Source: Drosophila miranda
Taxonomy: Eukaryota; Arthropoda; Insecta; Diptera; Drosophilidae
Length of the DNA: 64,000 nt
Assembly: GCF_003369915.1 (NCBI RefSeq)
Contig: NW_022881603.1
Coordinates: 22,379,515-22,443,514 of the forward strand
Direction of reading: 5' to 3'
Both the position numbers and the translations under genes were made by a program. Positions 35,157 to 47,513 of this stretch are shown here, one piece after another. The notes under the pieces are model-generated. The model saw nothing but the letters and a program-made list of their open reading frames with translations, was not told the DNA's origin and did not search any database. Every line of letters starts with the position of its first letter. Within the stretch, counting starts at the first letter, position 1.

Positions 35157-38100
35157 ATGGTTGACCCAACCTCCATCAAGGGAGAGATCCTTGAGATGAC
35201 TGGCGAGCATGTAAATTCCCTAATAAATTCCCAGATATAAAGCAGATTCAAATCACGCGCCAACTTGATTAGTTCGAACACCAAGGCTTTAAATACAGCT
35301 TTCTTCGGAATATGGAGCTTTAATTGCTCGAATGTTCTTTTTCGTCTCTCGAGACCGAATTCCATGGAAGGGTGCCGCTTAAGCCGACAGCGACGGTGAA
35401 CACGCGGATCAATTCATTTTTCTCCCAAAACACTTCGGTTGTGCCTGTGCAATAGTGCCAAATCTATGAAGTTCACGTGTCCTGTATTAATAATACATTA
35501 CCAAATTACATAACTGAAGTCGGCGGAGATCGACTAAAAGCAAGATCAAGCTATATGTGTGGTGAAAGTGCAAGTGCTACGTAGAGAAAAAGAAGGTGAT
35601 TATGAGGAAAGCAATTTGGTCATTCACTGAATTCCGATCTATTACAGAATCTCTTGGTCACTGGAGGTCTGCCGTGCTTGGCGCTCTCACGCCTAACCCC
35701 CACGCAAAACTCCAGTGTCTTATTTTTGGCCGCTTCGAATTACCAGCGTTTCGTCTGTACGACGATCTGTATCGACTTTTGAATGCCCTCTAATCGGTAT
35801 CTTGCGAGATGCAAACTCAACATCCTTGATGCGGAATCGACAACGCCTAGGAATTAAAGTGGAAATTTATGTCAGCTAAAATTGTGCAGAAGATGTGAAT
35901 ACGATCCAGGAATCGAGAAATCTAGGGTGACCGTGTCGTGACAACATTGATCATCCGTAATTAGCTGAAGAACGAACATACCGCGAGAAATAGCAGAGAC
36001 GTTATAGCAGCGGTGCAGCGTAATGAAAAAGGAGAGCGTGATAGCTACACACGCCAAGAGCAGCTTCGTTCGAGCAGAATACGACAGTATGCGTGCGTAT
36101 GCACACACATATAAAGTGCATTAATTGATCGATCGACATTCTCTTTGCTTTGTCTGATCATTTTCTTTTGCTGCGATTCTTGTGTTAGCACTTCAATAAT
36201 TTGACCTATGTGAGCAAGCAGCTCCATTCAATGTGGTCCATCATGTTCGAGCCGAAGACATGCGAGGACTTTCTGCACAAACTCAAGGCGCACGCGTATA
36301 ATTTCTATACGGATCTGCTGACCGAGTCGCGGGAGAAGCAGGCGGCCATCCTGGATGACATAGCCGCACTCCGAGCCGAGGCCAGCGACCTCACCCGACT
36401 CCTCCATGAGACGGTGGACATTGGTCAGAGGCCCGACGATGTGCCACTGATCACATTGCAGCTGAAGCTGGACAAAAGCATTGAGCATCTGCGCGAGGAG
36501 GTCTCGAAACGTCGGGCGGAGATCGGGGAGCTGCTGCTCCAGCAGAAGCAGCTCTGCGAAGAGCTGGCGCACTGCCGCTCCCTCTACTGGCGGACCCGCT
36601 GCCCCTGCCCGATGAGATGGACGGCTTTCGCGACCATCTCGACAACCTGCGCTCTCAGCGCGCAGTGCGCCAGACGGAGCTGGACCAGCTGCGCAAGGCC
36701 ATCAAGCATGACATGAAGATGCTCGAGCTGATGCCCCAGACCGATGCAGAGGATCGCCTACTGAACGATCTGAGCCACAATCTAACACCAGAGACACTAG
36801 AGCGGCTGCGGCAGATGCGCAACAGTTATACCGAGCAGATCCAGGAGCTGCGCTCCAAAAATCCATGACATGCGCGAGAAGATCTACGTGCTGTGGGATC
36901 GCCTCCAGGAGACGGACGAGAGCGCCATGCGACGAGTGCGCGAGTGCACCGAGAATACGCAGCGCACCTATGACATCCTCCATTCGGAGCTGCAGCGCTG
37001 CCAGGCACTGCGCAGCCAGAACCTCAAGACGTTCATCGAGCAGCTGCGCGTCGAGATAAGCAAGTGGTGGGATCTAACGCTCAAGAGCCAGCAGGAGCGC
37101 AAGCGTTTCTCCAACTACTACAATAAGTATTACAACGAAGACCTGTTGGAGCTGCACGAGCTGGAGCTGGATGATCTGAAGAGCTTCTACACGTGCAACA
37201 AGGAGATTTTCGATCTGTACGAGAGCCGTGCAGAACTTTGGTCCAAAGGCCAACGAGCCGAATCGTTTCAACAATCGTGGCGGCCAGTTCCTTAAAGAGG
37301 AAAAGGAACGCAAGGCCATCACCTCGAAGCTGCCCAAGATTGAGCAGCAGATCACTGAACTGGTGCACGCCTATGAGGTGCAATCGCATGGCCCGTTTCT
37401 GGTTTATGGCAAGAACATACTGGAGCTGATGGCTGGCGAATGGGAGAACTATCGGCAGGCCAAGCAGAGCTCGGCCCGCAAGAAGGCCCCGCCCACCACG
37501 AGGACGGGCAGCAGCAGCAAATTGATGATGCCACCGCCGACTGCCGGTTCAACGGCCCCTCGCACGCCCCGAACTTTGAAGAACATGTCCTCAATGTCGA
37601 CCTCGACAATGTCGTTGCGCAAGACCCCAACAATCCAGCTGATCACTCCCAATATGACCAAGAGCACTGGGAATCTGCACAAGCGACTGAATCCATCAGC
37701 AGCCGCCAGCTCTTCGGGGTATCGGACTCCCAACGCCAAGCGCAGCCTCATGAGCTCTCTGAATTCGATACGCCCGTCGCCGTCTACCGCACAGCTGCTG
37801 GCCAACAGCCAGCTGAAGGCGTCCAAGTCGCCACTAAAGCGGGTCCGCGTCCTGGACAACACATTGCGTCGCAGCGGGGGATTGGGCAGACGCAGCATTG
37901 GCACACGCTCGAACAAGAAGCCACGCACAAAATCAGCAGTGCCGGATACAAGATCGCCCAGCGATTCCGAGTATATGACCGATGAGACCACTGAAAATGA
38001 CCGCGAAGCCGGGATCTCCTATGAAGAATTGGTGCCCACGAGTCGTTCCTCAGTGCTGCCCGTCGGCGGGGCTCAGCATCAGCGCAATCGCGTGGCTGTG

Positions 38101-38259
38101 CCACGAATTCGCCATGTCCTCGTAAACCACAATTCGGTGGCGTCGGCCGCCAACACACCGTCAAAGCAGGCGGTCAATCAGGAGGAGAGGCCGCCATTTG
38201 GCAATCAATTGAAGCTCCCATCGCCACGTGAAAGTCGCATGTGGCCGAATCCACGATGA
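35157..38259 (+). pseudogene. feo-like: feo/PRC1-like retrogene, U3 copy, split by 1-kb insert
   Basis: ATG 35157; after 18 codons (through GEH) a foreign 1.0-kb segment interrupts, and the gene resumes near 36219. Later defects: a lost G near 36566, an extra A near 36858 (CCAAAAATCC), and a 20-base deletion near 37245 (GTCC joined to AAAGGCC) shared with U4. The 3' frame 37228-38259 keeps the microtubule-binding segment and tail. AATAAA 38353; poly(A) 38393-38402. Confidence 0.9.
35213..36212. other. 1-kb insert of unknown origin in U3 feo-like gene
   Basis: Unique in the window. It begins after GCATGT with AAATTCCCTAATAAATTCCCAG and ends ...TTTGACCTATGT, so ATGT occurs at both edges and may be a short target duplication. 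The base composition is AT-rich with a TATAAA-like stretch near 36110. ORFs are short and without recognisable domains. It could be a transposable element remnant or a captured genomic piece. Confidence 0.6.
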
Positions 38260-38402
38260 GATTATTGGAATTTTTATTTGCGTTTTATGTTTGATTTCAT
38301 TTTTTGTACCTTTATCTGTTTATCTCTGTTTCATTTATTTTCGATGTTGGCTCAATAAAAATTAAATTACCTTCAAGAAGGACAACCGAACCAAAAAAAA
38401 AA

Positions 38403-39358
38403 TAACAAGATATAAAAAAGCGCTAAAGATTAGTTTGTTTATATTATTATCAGGCCCAAAACTTTCGGCAGTCTACCGACCATTCCATGCCCAATAAATT
38501 AAATTTGGCCAAAAAATCTGATGCCATAATTATGGCGATTTATTTGTTTCATTTCATTGAGAGTCAGATCAATCATAATACTATATTCCTAGATGAATAT
38601 GCAAGTCGATTTAGCCATGTCCGTCTATCCATCTTATACCTGTTTCTATTCAAACTAGTCTCTCAGTTTTGAAGCTCATTAAGTTTCATGAATACACAGA
38701 TCATTCGTCGAATGACATATAAACGAAGTATCGATAGAACCTACAAATATAAACATATATAAGGAACGACAATATCAATAGCTGTCATAGAGAACGAAGT
38801 ATTGATAATGGCATGGAAGAGGATCTACCTTTGAACATGTAGAACCTACAAACATAAAAATCAATAAGGAACCACATTATATAGCTATCATATGAACGAC
38901 GTTTTGATATTGGTCCTGTTTCAGACCTACCTTTAAACATGTAAAACCTACAAACCTACAATCAGTTGTGCAACTGATTAGATATCATATTTGCAAGTCA
39001 TCATGTTACTCAAACATTTTCTAGGGAATGGTGGGGTATATTTTATTTGACTTCGTTTAAAAAATGGAAAAAAATCCTATAGAAAATTGATTCCCTTAAA
39101 AGTTACAATCATTTGTGCGTTAAACATGGCGATGGAATAGCTATTAAAATATCGATAAACTGAACTTTAATTCCTGCACATCAAAAGTAATTCCATATTA
39201 CTTATATTATGATTATACGAATGATTTTTCATCTCTTTAATCAATTCCTGCAATGATTTCATTGCGTAATATTTATGCGAACTTTACCAAATCGCCTTTT
39301 CTGCGCCTCAGTTGAGTTTTTGTTGCGGACGAGTAAAGATCATAGAAAAGGCAAAAAT
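38403..39358 (+). promoter_or_regulatory. Upstream region of U4 P450 (type B)
   Basis: The common spacer runs to ATATTCCTA near 38590, then switches to a different sequence from type A: an AT-rich stretch, a set of ~100-base imperfect repeats (38705-38960), and a promoter-proximal part ending GTTGCGGACGAGTAAAG. No other gene. The P450 type B promoter is presumably here. Confidence 0.45.
38705..38960. repeat. ~100-base imperfect tandem repeats upstream of type B P450
   Basis: Units contain a GAACGAAGTAT(T/C)GATA-like head and an (A)ACCTACAAA(T/C)ATAAA tail: near 38712-38765, 38797-38872 and 38893-38960. The same block occurs at 44385-44640 in U5 with one more tail. Confidence 0.6.
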
Positions 39359-41393
39359 ATGTTGAAAATCCATAGTGGAATTGCCGTAGCTCACAAGCAA
39401 GTGGCGGGCGTCTCTTTCAGTGGACAGCAGGTTAGAGGATAGAAGCTGGCAATGATTTGGTATGTAAAATGCCTCAATACCGATCATTTCCAGCGCCGGC
39501 AGACCACAGCTGCTGCAGCTCTAACCCGAAACGATGCAGAGTGGCAGCAGGCGCGTCCCTTCAGGCAGGTGCCTCGGGCCAATTTGATATCTCTGATTCC
39601 CAAAATGTTCATGCCAGGAGGTAAATATAAGAAGAAGGACCTTGCGGAGTTGATAATGGCCATGCGCGAAGACTATGGCAGCATTCATGTTGTGCCAGGC
39701 ATCATGGAAGGACCTCCCATGTTGAGTACACACAATCCCAAGGACTTCGAGGTAGTATTCCGGCACGAGGGCACGTGGCCAAACAGGCCTGGCGCCGACG
39801 CTCTTTTGTACCATCGGACATGGAGGAGTTGGGTGAGGTCGCTGGCCTCGGCTCGGAGTGCGGCTATGTCATCCAGGATGGCCGCCTGCTTCTCCCGCGA
39901 CTCGGTCAGCAGATCGGTATAGAAATTATCCGCGTGCGCCTTGAGTTTGTACAGTAAGTCCTCGCATGTCTTCGGCTCGAACATGAGGGACCACATTGAA
40001 TGGAGCTGCTCCACATGCTCGCCAGGATTTCGATTGCACAATGTGTTGCTCAAGGAAAATGCCTCCGTACAGAAAGGATTTCTTTCAGGGCGTCGAGGGC
40101 GTCGCACCCACCCAAGGAAAGGCGTGGGGCGACTTTCGATCGGCTGTAAATCCAGTCCTCATGCAGCCCAAGAACGCGAGGCTTTACTACAAGAAAATGT
40201 CCCAGGTCAATCAGGAATTTGTGCAGCGGTAGGCCATTCCACAAATGTGTTTCTTTAAATACTTAAGAACTGTTTTCCATTTAAAGCATTAAAGCTATCC
40301 GAGATGCCAGCACTCTAGAGGTTCCTGATAACTTCATAGACACCATCAATCGCTGGACCCTGGAGTCAGTCTCCGTCGTGGCATGGGACAGGCAGTTGGG
40401 ACTGCTGAAGGAGTCGAACAAAAGGATCGAAGCCACAAAGCTTTTCCACCTCTTGGAAGATTTCTTTAAAGTATCTGCTGATCTGCAGCTGAAGCCCTCC
40501 GCCTGGCGCATGTTCAAAACGCCCAAACTGATGAAAATGATGAACATTCTCGACACCATTCTGTACATTATATCGGCATATATTGATGAGGCGGTAGAGC
40601 GATTGGAGAAGGAAGCCAAAGAGGGTGTTGTCCGTCCTGAGAACGAGCAGAGTGTACTGGAAAAGCTGCTCAAGGTCGACAAGAAGGTGGCCACAATCAT
40701 GGCCATGGACATGCTAATGGCCGGAGTTGATACCGTACGTACTCTGCAGATCACGTAATCATCAGAGATTGATATAATTCGATATTTTTTCAGACCTCTA
40801 GCACATTTACAGGGGTCATGCTCTGCCTTGCCAAGAATCCCGAAAAGCAGGCCATACTCCGAGAGGAGGTGATGAAGATACTACCCCACAAGGACTCGGA
40901 TTTCACGAAAGAATCCATGAAGAACGTTCCCTATTTGCGTGCCAGCATCAAAGAGTCGCATCGGATGTACCCGCTGGCTGTTATGAATGCCCGAGTTCTC
41001 AATCGGGATAGCGTTTTGAGCGGATACCAAGTGCCAGCTGGTACCTGTGTGTCGATGATTCCCCTGAGCTTGCTATCAAGCGAGGAGCACTTCCCCAAGG
41101 CTGCTGAGTTCCTGCCAGAACGTTGGATTCGTAACACCACAGAATCCACCGGGCAATGCCCGGCAAATGACTTGAAGCTGAAGAATCCGTTTGTGTTCTT
41201 GCCCTTCGGATTTGGACCCCGGATGTGCGTTGGAAAGCGCATCGTGGACATGGAGCTGGAGCTGGGCATCGCCCGGCTCCTTCGGAACTTCAACATCGAG
41301 TTCAATCACTCCACGGAAAAAGCCTTCCGCAGTGAACTGATCAGCTTTCCCAACATACCGCTCAAGTTCAAGTTCACGGATTTGGCCAACTGA
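39359..41393 (+). pseudogene. Cyp12-like: Cyp12-like P450, type B, U4 copy, with inverted feo insert
   Basis: Exons 39359-39430 (mitochondrial presequence MLKIHSGIAVAHKQVAGVSF), 39494-40228, 40287-40734, 40794-41393. Exon 2 is interrupted at 39819-40067 by an inverted piece of the feo-like gene that brings a stop codon; 8 bases of exon are lost there. The remaining protein is a full Cyp12 with the I-helix AGVDT, ExxR (KESHR), the heme loop [10 protein letters not shown] and the family-typical C-terminus [12 protein letters not shown]. Type B differs from type A mainly in exons 1-3 and early exon 4. It preserves the ancestral 3' end that type A has lost. Confidence 0.9.
39819..40067 (-). other. 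Inverted feo-like gene fragment inside U4 P450 exon 2
   Basis: Read on the minus strand it matches the feo-like 5' UTR (41762-41808 in the same unit), then the coding region from GGCGAGCATGTGGAGC to CTCCTCCATG (41908-42112). About 100 bases containing the start codon are missing between the two blocks; CTG is shared at the joint. Only a few mismatches are seen, so it is young. It is antisense to the direction of P450 and feo-like transcription. Confidence 0.9.
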
Positions 41394-41862
41394 GCCGTTC
41401 AAATATTCAATATTAGACGGGTGTCTTAATCGTAGCGAATGTGTTCGATATACTCATATTCACGTTCTATTTTCCTATCTTCTATATACAATAGAATACA
41501 TTTGATGTATATGCATACGAGGTTGTATATGTATGAATGTTTCCTTTTGTTTGCGGGCAGTAAACACATTTCTCATCCTAAATTATCTTTACAACTGGAA
41601 AACATTGAAGGAACTTATTTGCAATATAAAGTAGGTGTTTTTTTGGCCGCACGTCAATCAGAATCAACTTGTTGTTTTGTGCTTTGAGGCATGAGGCAAA
41701 TCAAGCACACAAAATTTTCATTGTGCAATTTGTGCCAACACGAGAGGCGTCACTTATCTGTGCGGAGGCATTTTCCTTGAGCAACACATTGTGCAATCGA
41801 AATCCTGCACACATCACATAAATTCCTTCCATTCGCGAATACAAGACCCATTCCTATTGGCT
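41394..41862 (+). other. P450-feo spacer of U4 (ancestral form)
   Basis: Contains the P450 3' UTR and the feo-like 5' region. 41355-41558 (last P450 codons plus 165 bases) is exactly the stretch missing from type A units. From AGTAAACACATTTC at 41559 on, the sequence equals the part that type A reads as P450 C-terminus. The feo-like 5' UTR follows, with no clear TATA box. Confidence 0.75.
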
Positions 41863-43906
41863 ATGGTTGACCCAACCTCCATCAAGGGAGAGATCCTTGA
41901 AATGACTGGCGAGCATGTGGAGCAGCTCAATTCAATGTGGTCCCTCATGTTCGAGCCGAAGACATGCGAGGACTTTCTGCACAAACTCAAGGCGCACGCG
42001 GATAATTTCTATACGGATCTGCTGACCGAGTCGCGGGAGAAGCAGGCGGCCATCCTGGATGACATAGCCGCACTCCGAGCCGAGGCCAGCGACCTCACCC
42101 GACTCCTCCATGAGACGGTGGACATTGGTCAGAGGCCCGACGATGTGCCACTGATCACATTGCAGCTGAAGCTGGACAAAAGCATTGAGCATCTGCGCGA
42201 GGAGGTCTCGAAACGTCGGGCGGGGATCGGGGAGCTGCTGCTCCAGCAGAAGCAGCTCTGCGAAGAGCTGGGCGCACTGCCGCTCCCTCTACTGGCGGAC
42301 CCGCTGCCCCTGCCCGATGAGATGGACGGCTTTCGCGACCATCTCGACAACCTGCGCTCTCAGCGCGCAGTGCGCCAGACGAAGCTGGACCAGCTGCGCA
42401 AGGCCATCAAGCATGACATGAAAATGCTCGAGCTGATGCCCCAGACCGATGCAGAGGATCGCCTACTGAACGATCTGAGCCACAATCTAACACCAGAGAC
42501 ACTAGAGCGGCTGCGGCAGATGCGCAACAGTTTTGCCGAGCAGATCCAGGAGCTGCGCTCCAAAATCCATGACATGCGCGAGAAGCTCTACGTGCTGTGG
42601 GATCGCCTCCAGGAGACGGACGAGAGCGCCATGCGACGAGTGCGCGAGTGCACCGAGAATACGCAGCGCACCTATGACATCCTCCATTCGGAGCTGCAGC
42701 GCTGCCAGGCACTGCGCAGCCAGAACCTCAAGACGTTCATCGAGCAGCTGCGCGTCGAGATAAGCAGGTGGAGGGATCTAACGCTCAAGAGCCAGCAGGA
42801 GCGCAAGCGTTTCTCCAACTACTACAATAAGTATTACAACGAAGACCTGTTGGAGCTGCACGAGCTGGAGCTGGATGATCTGAAGAGCTTCTACACGTGC
42901 AACAAGGAGATTTTCGATCTGTACGAGAGCCGTGCAGAACTTTGGTCCAAAGGCCAACGGGACGAATCGTTTCAACAATCGTGGCGGCCAGTTCAAGGAA
43001 CGCAAGGCCATCACCTCGAAGCTGCCCAAGATTGAGCAGCAGATCACTGAACTGGTGCACGCCTATGAGCTGCAATCGCATGGCCCGTTTCTGGTTTATG
43101 GCAAGAACATACTGGAGCTGATGGCTGGCGAATGGGAGAACTATCGGCAGGCCAAGCAAAACTCGGCCCGCAAGAAGGCCCCGCCCACCACGAGGACGGG
43201 CAGCAGCAGCAAATTGATGATGCCACCGCCGACTGCCGGTTCAACGGCCCCTCGCACGCCCCGAACTTTGAAGAACATGTCCTCAATGTCGACCTCGACA
43301 ATGTCGTTGCGCAAGACCCCAACAATCCAGCTGATCACTCCCAATATGACCAAGAGCACTGGGAATCTGCACAAGCGACTGAATCCATCATCAGCCGCCA
43401 GCTCTTCGGGGTATCGGACTCCCAACGCCAAGCGCAGCCTCATGAGCTCTCTGAATTCGATACGCCCGTCGCCGTCTACCGCACAGCGGCTGGCCAACAG
43501 CCAGCTGAAGGCGTCCAAGTCGCCACTAAAGCGGGTCCGCGTCCTGGACAACACATTGCGTCGCAGCGGGGGATTGGGCAGACGCAGCATTGGCACACGC
43601 TCGAACAAGAAGCCACGCAGAAAATCAGCGGTGCCGGATACAAGATCGCCCAGCGATTCCGAGTATATGACCGATGAGACCACTGAAAATGACCGCGAAG
43701 CCGGGATCTCCTATGAAGAATTGGTGCCCACGAGTCGCTCCTCAGTGCTGCCCGTCGGCGGGGCTCAGCATCAGCGCAATTCGGTGGCGTCGGCCGCCAA
43801 CACACCGTCAAAGCAGGCGGTCAATCAGGAGGAGAGGCCTCGATTTGGCAATCAATTGAAGCTCCTATCGCCACGTGAAAGTCGCATGTGGCCGAATCCA
43901 CGATGA
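41863..43906 (+). pseudogene. feo-like: feo/PRC1-like retrogene, U4 copy
   Basis: Open from ATG 41863 for 390 codons. The 20-base deletion near 42948 (shared with U3) shifts the frame inside the spectrin-like domain. The downstream frame 42932-43906 then reads the microtubule-binding motif and tail, with a 12-base loss in the LKEEK stretch and a 45-base in-frame loss near 43780. A single frameshift therefore separates two long open halves. Poly(A) near 44040-44051. Confidence 0.9.
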
Positions 43907-44051
43907 GATTATTGGAATTTTTATTTGCGTTTTATGTTTGATTTCATTTTTTGTACCTTTATCTGTTTATCTCTGTTTCATTTATTTTCGATGTTGGCCC
44001 AATATAAATTAAATTACCTTCAAGAAGGACAACCGAACCAAAAAAAAAAAA

Positions 44052-45270
44052 TAACAAGATATAAAAAAGCGCTAAAGATTAGCTTGTTTATATTATTATC
44101 AGGCCCAAAACTTTCGGCAGTCTACCGACCATTACATGCCCAATAAATTAAATTTGGACAAAAAATCTGATGCCATAATTATGGCGATTTATTTGTTTCA
44201 TTTCATTGAGAGTCAGATCAATCATAATACTATATTCCTAGATGAATATGCAAGTCGATTTAGCCATGTCCGTCTATCCATCTTATACCTGTTTCTATTC
44301 AAACTAGTCTCTCAGTTTTGAAGCTCATTAAGTTTCATGAATACACAGATCATTCGTCGAAACAGAGCACATCGAATGACATATAAACGAAGTATCGATA
44401 GAACCTACAAATATAAACATATATAAGGAACGAAAATATCAATAGCTGTCATAGAGAATGAAGTATTGATAATGGCATGGAAGAGGATCTACCTTTGAAC
44501 ATGTAGAACCTACAAACATAAAAATCAATAAGGAACCACATTATATAGCTATCATATGAACGACGTTTTGATATTGGTCCTGTTTCAGACCTACCTTTAA
44601 ACATGTAAAACCTACAAATATAAACATCATTAAGGCTCTGAATTGTTGACATGGAAAGCTTACCTTTCCCAACAATTGAAGTGTTCATATCTCTTGGTAA
44701 GTGCTGTAGAACCTGTATATAATTGTTTACCAGCGAATTTCTAATCAGTTGTGCAACTAATTAGATATCATATTTGCAAGTCATCATGATACTCAAACAT
44801 TTTATAGGGAATGGTGGGGTATATTTTATTTGACTTCGTTTAAAAAATGGAAAAAAATCCTATAGAAAATTGATTCCCTTAAAAGTTACAATCATTTGTG
44901 CGTTAAACATGGCGATGGAATAGCTATTAAAATATCGATAAACTGAACTTTAATTCCTGCACATCAAAAGTAATTCCATATTATTTATATTATGATTAAA
45001 CGAATGATTTTTCATCTCTTTAATCAATTCCTGCAATGATTTCATTGCGTAATATTTATGCGAACTTTCCTACCATTAGAGCTTCACAATTATGCACAAT
45101 TGATAGCCCAACCCAAAATAAAGAGTATCCAAAGCTCGATACATTTATACGCATAGTTTCGAGGACAAATATAAATGTTTGACAAACAATTCAAATTACC
45201 AAATCGCCTTTTCTGCGCCTCAGTTGAGTTTTTGTTGCGGACGAGTTAAGATAATAGAAAAGGCAAAAAT
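44052..45270 (+). promoter_or_regulatory. Upstream region of U5 P450 (type B)
   Basis: As in U4 but longer: the ~100-base repeats at 44385-44640 have an extra partial unit, and about 130 bases (45070-45200, around ATTAGAGCTTCACAATTATGC) are absent upstream of U4. The proximal 60 bases before the ATG match U4 closely. No other gene. Confidence 0.45.
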
Positions 45271-47044
45271 ATGTTGAAAATCCGTAGTGGAATTGCCGTA
45301 GCTCACAAGCAAGTGGCGGCCGTCTCTTTCAGTGGACAGCAGGTTAGAGGATAGAAGCTGGCAATGATTTGGTATGTAAAATGCCTCAATACCGATCATT
45401 TCCAGCGCCGGCAGACCACAGCTGCTGCAGCTCTAACCCGAGACGATGCAGAGTGGCAGCAGGCGCGTCCCTTCAGGCAGGTGCCTCGGGCCAATTTGAT
45501 ATCTCTGATTCTCAAAATGTTCATGCCAGGGGGTAAATATGAGAACAAGGACCTTGCGGAGTTGATAATGGCCATGCGCGAAGACTATGGCAGTATTCAT
45601 GTTGTGCCAGGCATCATGGGAGGACCTCCCATGTTGAGTACACAATCCCAAGGACTTCGAGGTAGTATTCCGGCACGAGGGCACGTGGCCAAACAGGCCT
45701 GGCGCCGACGCTCTTTAGTACCATCGGCAGACGCACAGAAAGGATTTCTTTTAGGGCGTCGAGGGCGTCGCACCCACCCAAGGAAAGGCGTGGGGCGACT
45801 TTCGATCGGCTGTAAATCCAGTCCTCATGCAGCCCAAGAACGCGAGGCTTTACTACAAGAAAATGTCCCAGGTCAATCAGGAATTTGTGCAGCGGTAGGC
45901 CATTCCACAAATGTGTTTCTTTAAATACTTAAAAACTGTTTTCCATTTAAAGCATTAAAGCTATCCGAGATGCCAGCACTCTAGAGGTTCCTGATAACTT
46001 CATAGACACCATCAATCGCTGGACCCTGGAGTCAGTCTCCGTCGTGGCATTGGACAGGCAGTTGGGACTGCTGAAGGAGTCGAACAAAAGGATCGAAGCC
46101 ACAAAGCTTTTCCACCTCTTGGAAGATTTCTTTAAAGTATCTGCTGATCTGCAGCTGAAGCCCTCCGCCTGGCGCATGTTCAAAACGCCCAAACTGATGA
46201 AAATGATGAACATTCTCGACACCATTCTGTACATTATATCGGCATATATTGATGAGGCGGTAGAGCGATTGGAGAAGGAAGCCAAAGAGGGTGTTGTCCG
46301 TCCTGAGAACGAGCAGAGTGTACTGGAAAAGCTGCTCAAGGTCGACAAGAAGGTGGCCACAATCATGGCCATGGACATGCTAATGGCCGGAGTTGATACC
46401 GTACGTACTCTGCAGATCACGTAATCATCAGAGATTGATATAATTCGATATATTTTCAGACCTCTAGCACATTTACAGGGGTCAAGAATCCCGAAAAGCA
46501 GGCCATACTCCGAGAGGAGGTGATGAAGGTACTGCCCCACAAGGACTCGGATTTCACGGAAGAATCCATGAAGAACGTTCCCTATTTGCGTGCCAGCATC
46601 AAAGAGTCGCATCGGATGTTCCCGCTGGCTGTTATGAATGCCCGAGTTCTCAATCGGGACAGCGTTTTGAGCGGATACCAAGTGTCAGCTGGTACCTGTG
46701 TGTCGATGGTTCCCCTGAGCTTGCTATCAAGCGAGGAGCACTTCCCCAAGGCTGCTGAGTTCCTGCCAGAACGTTGGATTCGTAACGCCACAGACTCCAC
46801 CGGGCAATGCCCAGCGAATGACTTGAAGCTGAAGAATCCGTTTGTGTTCTTGCCCTTCGGATTTGGACCCCGGATGTGCGTTGGAAAGCGCATCGTGGAC
46901 ATGGAGCTGGAGCTGGGCATCGCCCGGCTCCTTCGGAACTTCAACATCGAGTTCAATCACTCCACGGAAAAAGCCTTCCGCAGTGAACTGATCAGCTTTC
47001 CCAACATACCGCTCAAGTTGAAGTTCACGGATTTGGCCAACTGA
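45271..47044 (+). pseudogene. Cyp12-like: Cyp12-like P450, type B, U5 copy
   Basis: Exons 45271-45342, 45406-45894, 45953-46400, 46460-47044. Two bases are lost in ACACACAATCCC (near 45643), shifting exon 2. A 15-base in-frame deletion after ACAGGGGTC in exon 4 removes MLCLA from the helix after the I-helix. It lacks the inverted insert of U4 and so shows the original exon 2 sequence. The heme loop and the C-terminus [12 protein letters not shown] are present. Confidence 0.9.
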
Positions 47045-47513
47045 GCCGTTCAAATATTCAATATTAGACCGGTGTCTTCATCGTTGCGAATGTGTTCGAT
47101 ATACTCATATTCACGTTCTATTTTCCTATCTTCTATATACAATAGAATACATTTGATGTATATGCATACGAGGTTGTATATGTATGAATGTTTCCCTTTG
47201 TTTGCGGGCAGTAAAAACATTTCTCATCCTAAATTATCTTTACAACTGGAAAACCTTGAAGGAACTTATTTGCAATATAAAGTAGGTGTTTTTTTGGCCG
47301 CACGTCAATCAGAATCAACTTGTTGTTTTGTGCTTTGAGGCATGAGGCAAATCAAGCACACAAAATTTTCATTGTGCAATTTGTGCCAACACGAGAGGCG
47401 TCACTTATCTGTGCGGAGGCATTTTCCTTGAGCAACACATTGTGCAATCGAAATCCTGCACACATCACATAAATTCCTTCCATTCGCGAATACAAGACCC
47501 ATTCCTATTGGCT
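47045..47513 (+). other. P450-feo spacer of U5 (ancestral form)
   Basis: Same structure as 41394-41862: P450 3' UTR, then GCGGGCAGTAAAAACATTTC and the feo-like 5' UTR. Confidence 0.7.

Noticed and set aside
39685-40107. A 140-codon minus-strand ORF resembling a feo-like N-terminus in U4.
   Set aside because: It is the inverted fragment read in its own sense with P450 antisense on both sides; it lacks the true start and is better treated as an insertion.
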